This document shows positions 59,853-64,000 of a stretch of 64,000 nucleotides of DNA, one piece after another. The notes under the pieces are model-generated. The model was not told the DNA's origin. It was given only the letters and a program-made list of their open reading frames with translations, and did no database searches. The stretch's first letter is position 1; every line of letters begins with the position of its first letter. Source of the DNA: Halorubrum sp. DM2 (GTDB taxonomy: Archaea > Halobacteriota > Halobacteria > Halobacteriales > Haloferacaceae); contig NZ_LR594487.1 of assembly GCF_901686465.1 (NCBI RefSeq), forward strand, positions 1,733,650-1,797,649. The letters run 5' to 3'. The position numbers and the translations under genes were made by a program.

Positions 59853-59935
59853 CTCGCTGTAGTCGCTGCCGGCGAGCGTCGCCACTGGCGTCGTTCGAGA
59901 ACGGAGTCAGAAGGCGCGGCGTCGCCGCGGCCGCG

Positions 59936-60109
59936 TCACTTGCCCTGAAGCTCTTCGAACTTGTCGAGGAGTGCCTCCGTGGAGTCGCCCGAGTCGTAGG
60001 TCAGGGAACCGGAGTACTCGGGCCGCTCCGCGTCGAAGTCGGCGTCGACTTCGCTGGTCTTCTTCTCGCGACGCTCGTGTTCGGCCTCGTCATAGGCACC
60101 CATTGACAT
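59936..60109 (-). CDS. 57-aa haloarchaeal protein (DUF5786-like)
   Basis: A short highly charged protein, MSMGAYDEAEHERREKK... to LLDKFEELQGK, with no cysteines or membrane helix. From memory the pattern (GAYDEAEHERR, YDSGDSTEALLDKF) matches DUF5786. ATATATTA at about 60141-60148 is a strong TATA box 32 bp from the ATG, so the gene is probably well expressed. Function unknown. Confidence 0.8.
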   Translation of the reverse strand: MSMGAYDEAEHERREKKTSEVDADFDAERPEYSGSLTYDSGDSTEALLDKFEELQGK

Positions 60110-60228
60110 GGTACAACACCACTTGGCTGTTTTCTGTAATATATCTGTCGGTTAATGTGTCATAAAAGCTGATGGTTCGGTCCCGTTCACCGGAATCGAT
60201 TAACCTCGCGGCGTGATACCAAACGTCT

Positions 60229-61278
60229 GTGGCACAACCCCTCCGTTTCAGGCGCTCCCCCGGCCGGTGGACCGCGGACCGGGTCCGGTCCCAGATCGGT
60301 CATCCCCTCGACGAGAACCTCGGAGCGACCGCCGGCGACCCGTGGTTCGCGCCGCCGCCCGGCTACGAGGCGCGTCGGTTCGACATGGACGACGGGTCGT
60401 CCGCGCTGTTCTGCTGGACCGACGACGACGCCGACCCTCCGCCCGGCACCGACGGCGGACCGGCCGGGTACTGGCTCGGAAACACCGAGACGCCGAGCGA
60501 TCTCTGGCGGACGGAGAAGTACGGGTTCGACGAGGCCCCGTACCCGGTCTCGCGGTGGGCTCAGCGGGAGCTGCTCGCCGCGCTCCACGACGACGAGCCG
60601 TGGCTGGCCGACTACCCGCACGTCTCGTGGTACTTCCTCCCCGTGTTCTGCTCGAAGGACGGCGCGGAGACGAGCCGGGCGTTCTTCCGCGACCACGCGG
60701 CCGGGTTCCCGGACGCGACCCGCGAGGCCGGGACCGGGTTCGTCGAGGAGACGCTCCGGCCGGGCGTGCTCGACGACTACCGCGAGACGATGGCGGGGAA
60801 GCTCGGCACGTCCGCCTCCCCGGACCTCGTTCGGATGAGCGCGGCGATAGCCGAGTTCACCGCCGCCCGGATCCTCGCCGAGGCGGGGTACGGAGTGACC
60901 CCCGAGATCGAAGTGACGACGGGCCACTCCCTCGACTTCCGCGCGACGGACCCCGACACGGGGGCCGGCCACCTCGTCGAGGTGACGCGCCCGCAGCCGA
61001 CGGCGGGGCGCTCGGCGAACGACCCGGTCGCCGCCGTCCGCGACACCGTCGAGACGAAGACCAGCGGACAGCTCGCGGCCCACGCCGGCGGCGTCACCCT
61101 GTTCGTCGACTGCTCGTCGTTCCCGGCCGAGGAGTGGGCCGCGGTGCGCGCGGCCGAACCCGCGGTCCGTCACAAGCCCGCGGTCGTGTACCGCGCCGAG
61201 CCGGACGGGTCGATCGAGGGGTATCGGAAGGGGTCGGTCCCGCTCGACCTCTCTGGGGTCGTCGATCCGGTATCGTAG
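60229..61278 (+). CDS. Haloarchaeal protein with nuclease-like core (DUF5784-like)
   Basis: A 349-aa protein starting at GTG 60229; a GATTAACC box is about 30 bp upstream. The C-terminal half carries ARILAEAGYGVTPEIEV, LDFRATDPDTGAGHLVEVTRP and DTVETKTSGQL, which place Glu, Asp and E-x-T in the order of a PD-(D/E)xK nuclease fold. This is a visual match only. The N-terminal half is aromatic-rich and unassigned. Recalled as the DUF5784 family, unchecked. An ORB-like sequence overlaps its first codons. Confidence 0.72.
   Translation: MAQPLRFRRSPGRWTADRVRSQIGHPLDENLGATAGDPWFAPPPGYEARRFDMDDGSSALFCWTDDDADPPPGTDGGPAGYWLGNTETPSDLWRTEKYGFDEAPYPVSRWAQRELLAALHDDEPWLADYPHVSWYFLPVFCSKDGAETSRAFFRDHAAGFPDATREAGTGFVEETLRPGVLDDYRETMAGKLGTSASPDLVRMSAAIAEFTAARILAEAGYGVTPEIEVTTGHSLDFRATDPDTGAGHLVEVTRPQPTAGRSANDPVAAVRDTVETKTSGQLAAHAGGVTLFVDCSSFPAEEWAAVRAAEPAVRHKPAVVYRAEPDGSIEGYRKGSVPLDLSGVVDPVS
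60236..60258 (-). promoter_or_regulatory. ORB-like core at the start of the DUF5784-like gene
   Basis: Read on the minus strand, CCTGAAACGGAGGGGTT is identical over 17 nt to the ORB at the orc1 start codon. The left half (GGAGCG) does not match. It lies just inside the coding region, a few codons after the GTG. Confidence 0.4.
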
Positions 61279-61367
61279 ACTCGGTTTCGCAGATCCGGTT
61301 TCGTAGCCGCGTCGCTCCTCGGTCGGACCTCGAAAGAACAAGTACGGACTCCGTGCGGTTCGGCGCG

Positions 61368-61652
61368 TCAGAACGAGACCGGCGAGGGCCCGTCCTCCGC
61401 GTCGGTGGTCGGGTCGCGGTCCGAGTAGAACCGGCGGCCGACACCGCGGTGACAGACGCCGGCCCGGAGCGTGGTGAACACGTCCTCGGCGTCCTCGAAC
61501 GTCTGATCCCCGAACCGCTCCAAGACATCGCCGAGCCGCTCGGACCCGTTCGCGAGCTCTACGGTCGCGTTTCCGTGAGCCGCGATGAGCTCCTCAGAGG
61601 TGGTCGGGTACTGGTGCCGTTCGAGTCGGTCGTCGACGCCGTTCAAGCGCAT
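61368..61652 (-). CDS. 94-aa haloarchaeal protein (DUF5789-like)
   Basis: A small protein beginning MRLNGVDDRLERHQYPTT and containing ELANGSERLGDVLERFG, EDVFTTLRAGV and FYSDRDP. From memory this matches the DUF5789 family. The ATG at 61652 is chosen over a TTG one codon upstream. No enzymatic motif is seen; function unknown. Confidence 0.8.
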   Translation of the reverse strand: MRLNGVDDRLERHQYPTTSEELIAAHGNATVELANGSERLGDVLERFGDQTFEDAEDVFTTLRAGVCHRGVGRRFYSDRDPTTDAEDGPSPVSF

Positions 61653-61799
61653 CAACAGTTCAAAATCGCCGATGGTTCTTAATGATTGTCCATGTACGAC
61701 CTTAGTCGGAGGGGATACCTTATACCGCCTTATATCCGACCGCTGCCGCGTCGTCGGTGGACCGCCGCCGCTTAGTGTCGGGCCCCGCTATCCGCGCTC

Positions 61800-62678
61800 A
61801 TGCCCGCCGATTCCGCCGATTCCGCCGACTCTGCCGACCCGGTCGTCGCCGACCTCCACGCGCACACGACCGTTTCGGACGGGACGCTCACCCTAGACCA
61901 GGTGCCGGCGGCCGCCAGCAACGCCGGCGTCGACTGGGTCGCAGTCACCGACCACGACCGGATCCACCCGGGTCTCGACGCGCCGGTCGTCGAGCGCGAC
62001 GGCGTCCGGATCGTGCGCGGAATCGAACTCCGCGTCGACGCCGGCTTCGAGCGGCTCGACCTCCTCGGGTACGGCGTGGAACACACCGACGCCCTCGACG
62101 CGGAGATCGACCGCCTCCAGCGCGACCGCCGGGAGCGCGGCGCGGCGATCCTCGACGCGGTCGAGGAGCGGCTCGGCGTCGACCTCGGTGTCGAACCCCG
62201 GGCCGGACTGGGACGACCGCACATCGCCCGGGCCGTCGACGAGTCCGACGCGCCCTACGACTACGCCGCGGCGTTCGACGAACTGATCGGCGACGACGGG
62301 CCCTGTTACGTCGCGCGCGAGGTGACCCCGCTCGACGAGGGACTCGACCTCCTCGCGGACGCGTGCGCGCTCGTCGGGCTGGCGCACCCGTTCCGGTACG
62401 AGCGCGTCGACGAGGCGCTCTCGGTCGCCCGCGAGCGGGACGCGGTCGACGCCGTCGAGCGGTTCTACCCGTACGGCCGCGCGGTCGACGACGCGCGGAT
62501 CGACCGCGTCGCCGCCGAGGCCGACCTGCTCAAGACCGGCGGTACCGACGCGCACGAACGGACGCTCGGCGTCGCGGGGCTGACGGGATCGGCGTTCGCC
62601 CCGGTCCGGAAGCGCCTCCCCGAGCCGGTCCCGATCGAGGAGGGCTCCGCCGGAGCGACGACCGACGAACAGGATTAA
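61800..62678 (+). CDS. PHP-domain phosphoesterase
   Basis: A 292-aa PHP (polymerase and histidinol phosphatase) protein. Metal ligands: DLHAHT (about 17-22), VTDHDR (about 48-53), the Glu in GIELRV (about 73), HIAR (about 141), AHPFRY (about 195) and GGTDAHE (about 246-252). Free-standing members hydrolyse nucleotide or sugar phosphates such as 3',5'-bisphosphates. The N-terminus carries a short SAD repeat. Single gene; substrate unknown. Confidence 0.9.
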   Translation: MPADSADSADSADPVVADLHAHTTVSDGTLTLDQVPAAASNAGVDWVAVTDHDRIHPGLDAPVVERDGVRIVRGIELRVDAGFERLDLLGYGVEHTDALDAEIDRLQRDRRERGAAILDAVEERLGVDLGVEPRAGLGRPHIARAVDESDAPYDYAAAFDELIGDDGPCYVAREVTPLDEGLDLLADACALVGLAHPFRYERVDEALSVARERDAVDAVERFYPYGRAVDDARIDRVAAEADLLKTGGTDAHERTLGVAGLTGSAFAPVRKRLPEPVPIEEGSAGATTDEQD

Positions 62679-62703
62679 GCCCGCGCCGAACGGAGTGGTG
62701 CGT

Positions 62704-62868
62704 ATGCGGTGTCACTACTGCGACCGGGAGGCCACGTACGAGGCCGAGCAGCGCGGCGTGGTCGTCGGGCTCTGCGAGTCGCACTTCAAACAGCGCGTCG
62801 AGGAGCTCGCGGAGTCGGACGAGCTGGCGGAGCTCCGAGACCGAATCGACATCGAGTCCTCCGAGTAG
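62704..62868 (+). CDS. 54-aa zinc-finger microprotein (DUF6757-like)
   Basis: A short gene encoding MRCHYCDREATYEAEQR, then GLCESHF and an acidic helix to the stop. CxxC plus CxxH give one complete zinc site. GATTAAGCC lies about 30 bp before the ATG. Recalled as the DUF6757 family, unchecked. It lies between the PHP gene (25 bp) and hemB. Function unknown. Confidence 0.78.
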   Translation: MRCHYCDREATYEAEQRGVVVGLCESHFKQRVEELAESDELAELRDRIDIESSE

Positions 62869-62984
62869 TCGCACTGTTTCGCCCTCCTCCGCGTCGGACC
62901 TCCGGCCCCACCGGTGGCACTCGGCCACCGAACGCCCCGCTTCGAGACGAACGCTAAAAGACCGCGCGGGGCCAACGCCCCCAC

Positions 62985-63965
62985 ATGGACCTCACGGACC
63001 GGCCACGCCGACTCCGGACCGACGGCGTTCGCCCGCTGGTCGCCGAGACCGACCTCTCGGCGTCCGACCTGGTCGCACCCGTCTTCGTCGACGCGACGAC
63101 CGACGAGCGCGTGCCGATCGAGACGATGCCGGGCCACGAGCGCGTCCCGGTCGAACAGGCGGTCGACCGCGTCGAGGAGATCACCGAGACCGGCGTCGAG
63201 ACCGTGATCCTCTTCGGCGTCCCCGAGTCGAAAGACCCCGAGGGGAGCCGGGCGTACGCCGACGACGGCGTCGTCCAGCGGGCAATCCGGCGGATCGACG
63301 CGGAGACGGACGCGACGGTGATCGGCGACGTCTGCCTCTGTGAGTACACCGATCACGGCCACTGCGGCGTGATCGAGGAGTCCGCCGAGACGGACCCGAC
63401 GCTCACCGTCAAAAACGACGAGACGCTCGACCTCCTCGCGAAGACCGCCGTCTCGCAGGCCGACGCGGGCGCGGACGTGGTCGCCCCCTCCGCGATGACC
63501 GACGGGCAGGTGGGCGCGATCCGCGAGGCGCTCGACGACGCGGGCCACGAGGGCGTCGCGGTCCTGAGCTACGCCGCGAAGTACGAGTCCGCCTTCTACG
63601 GCCCGTTCCGTGACGCCGCCGACGGCGCGCCCGCGTTCGGCGACCGCCGCCACTACCAGATGGACCCCGCGAACCGCCGCGAGGCGCTCCGGGAGGCGCG
63701 CCTCGACGCCGAGCAGGGTGCCGACGTGTTGATGGTGAAACCCGGGCTACCGTACCTCGACATCGTCGGCGACCTCCGCCGGGAGTTCGACCGGCCGATC
63801 GCGGCGTACAACGTCTCCGGCGAGTACGCGATGCTCCACGCCGCCGCCGAGAAGGGGTGGCTCGACTTGGAGGCGACCGCGCTGGAGTCGCTCACGGCGC
63901 TCAAGCGCGCGGGCGCGGACCTAATAATCACGTACTTCGCCGAGGACGTGGCCGACCACTTATAA
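62985..63965 (+). CDS. hemB: Delta-aminolevulinic acid dehydratase (porphobilinogen synthase)
   Basis: Condenses two 5-aminolevulinate molecules to porphobilinogen for haem, sirohaem and cobamides. The 326-aa protein has the zinc site CLCEYTDHGHCG (about 117-128), the first lysine in SYAAKYESAFYGPFRDA (about 193-209), the Schiff-base lysine in VLMVKPG (about 245-251) and NVSGEYAM (about 270). The ATG at 62985 has a CTAAAAG box about 30 bp upstream. The stop is followed by repeated TTATAATC words that look like the promoter of the next gene. Confidence 0.96.
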   Translation: MDLTDRPRRLRTDGVRPLVAETDLSASDLVAPVFVDATTDERVPIETMPGHERVPVEQAVDRVEEITETGVETVILFGVPESKDPEGSRAYADDGVVQRAIRRIDAETDATVIGDVCLCEYTDHGHCGVIEESAETDPTLTVKNDETLDLLAKTAVSQADAGADVVAPSAMTDGQVGAIREALDDAGHEGVAVLSYAAKYESAFYGPFRDAADGAPAFGDRRHYQMDPANRREALREARLDAEQGADVLMVKPGLPYLDIVGDLRREFDRPIAAYNVSGEYAMLHAAAEKGWLDLEATALESLTALKRAGADLIITYFAEDVADHL

Positions 63966-63985
63966 TCGGATTATAATCAGATTTT
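63958..63985. promoter_or_regulatory. AT-rich promoter-like region after hemB
   Basis: TTATAATCGGATTATAATCA contains two TTATAATC words and the GATTATAATC palindrome, followed by a T run. It overlaps the hemB stop and probably serves as terminator and/or TATA box for a gene beyond the window edge. Confidence 0.4.
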
Positions 63986-64000
63986 GGAGGCTATTGCTCC

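Noticed and set aside
1-64000. CRISPR array, prophage or insertion sequence
   Set aside because: No regularly spaced direct repeats, no transposase or integrase motif and no phage structural genes were found; the dispersed element lacks a coding sequence.

Overview
The window is about 66-70% G+C by eye, codes for strongly acidic proteins, and uses archaeal promoters: TATA-like boxes 22-32 bp before start codons, with few leaders or Shine-Dalgarno sites. PurO-type IMP cyclohydrolase, Hel308, the PolD small subunit, Orc1/Cdc6, ArvABC and many small haloarchaea-only proteins place it in a halophilic euryarchaeon (class Halobacteria). A Halorubrum-like genus is an inference, not shown. No transposase, integrase, CRISPR array or rRNA was seen. 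It reads as core chromosome carrying dispersed non-coding repeats.

Layout. 1-12.7 kb: the tail of an unknown gene, cytochrome P450 with a coupled zinc-finger microprotein, a soluble PAS transducer, uvrC, thpR, a HEAT-repeat protein, a zinc-finger/KaiC-like protein, a CNNM/CorC transporter, serA and an orphan VapB-like antitoxin. 12.8-28.4 kb: thrC, upp, an AI-2E-type permease, a COG0523 metallochaperone GTPase, an ArsA/Get3-type ATPase, cstA, a cupin pair, several haloarchaeal small proteins, a TrmB/MarR-like regulator, an S9 peptidase and purO. 28.5-40.4 kb: tRNA-Gln(CUG), cgi121-hel308, a methyltransferase, a split MgtE transporter, lysC and the vesiculation genes arvA-arvB-arvC. 40.4-49.5 kb: a catabolic-looking cluster (DoxX, BNR-repeat protein, TatD-like hydrolase, FAH-family hydrolase, amidohydrolase, TetR regulator, CaiB CoA-transferase, thiolase, DUF35 protein). 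49.5-55.3 kb: a replication origin (two inverted ORBs around an AT-rich unwinding element), then orc1, sec11 and polD1, the order I recall at the main origin of Haloferax volcanii. 55.3-64 kb: an IMPACT-family protein, pspAB, an MBL-fold hydrolase, an NAD(P)-binding epimerase-like protein, several small DUF proteins, a PHP phosphoesterase and hemB.

Three patterns cross gene boundaries. First, four intergenic copies of a ~245-265 bp element share conserved blocks but differ in three stems, and every difference in one arm is matched in the other; the largest stem is exactly 19 bp in all four copies. This is the signature of a structured RNA or a cruciform-forming repeat, and it is the best candidate for an undescribed system. 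Second, a palindromic operator (TTTAC-N6-GTAAA) lies in all three promoter regions of the 40-49 kb cluster, one of them directly beside the TetR gene, so the cluster is probably one TetR regulon. Third, sequences resembling the three origin ORBs recur at seven or more other places up to 39 kb from the origin, mostly between genes, which suggests wider Orc1 binding.
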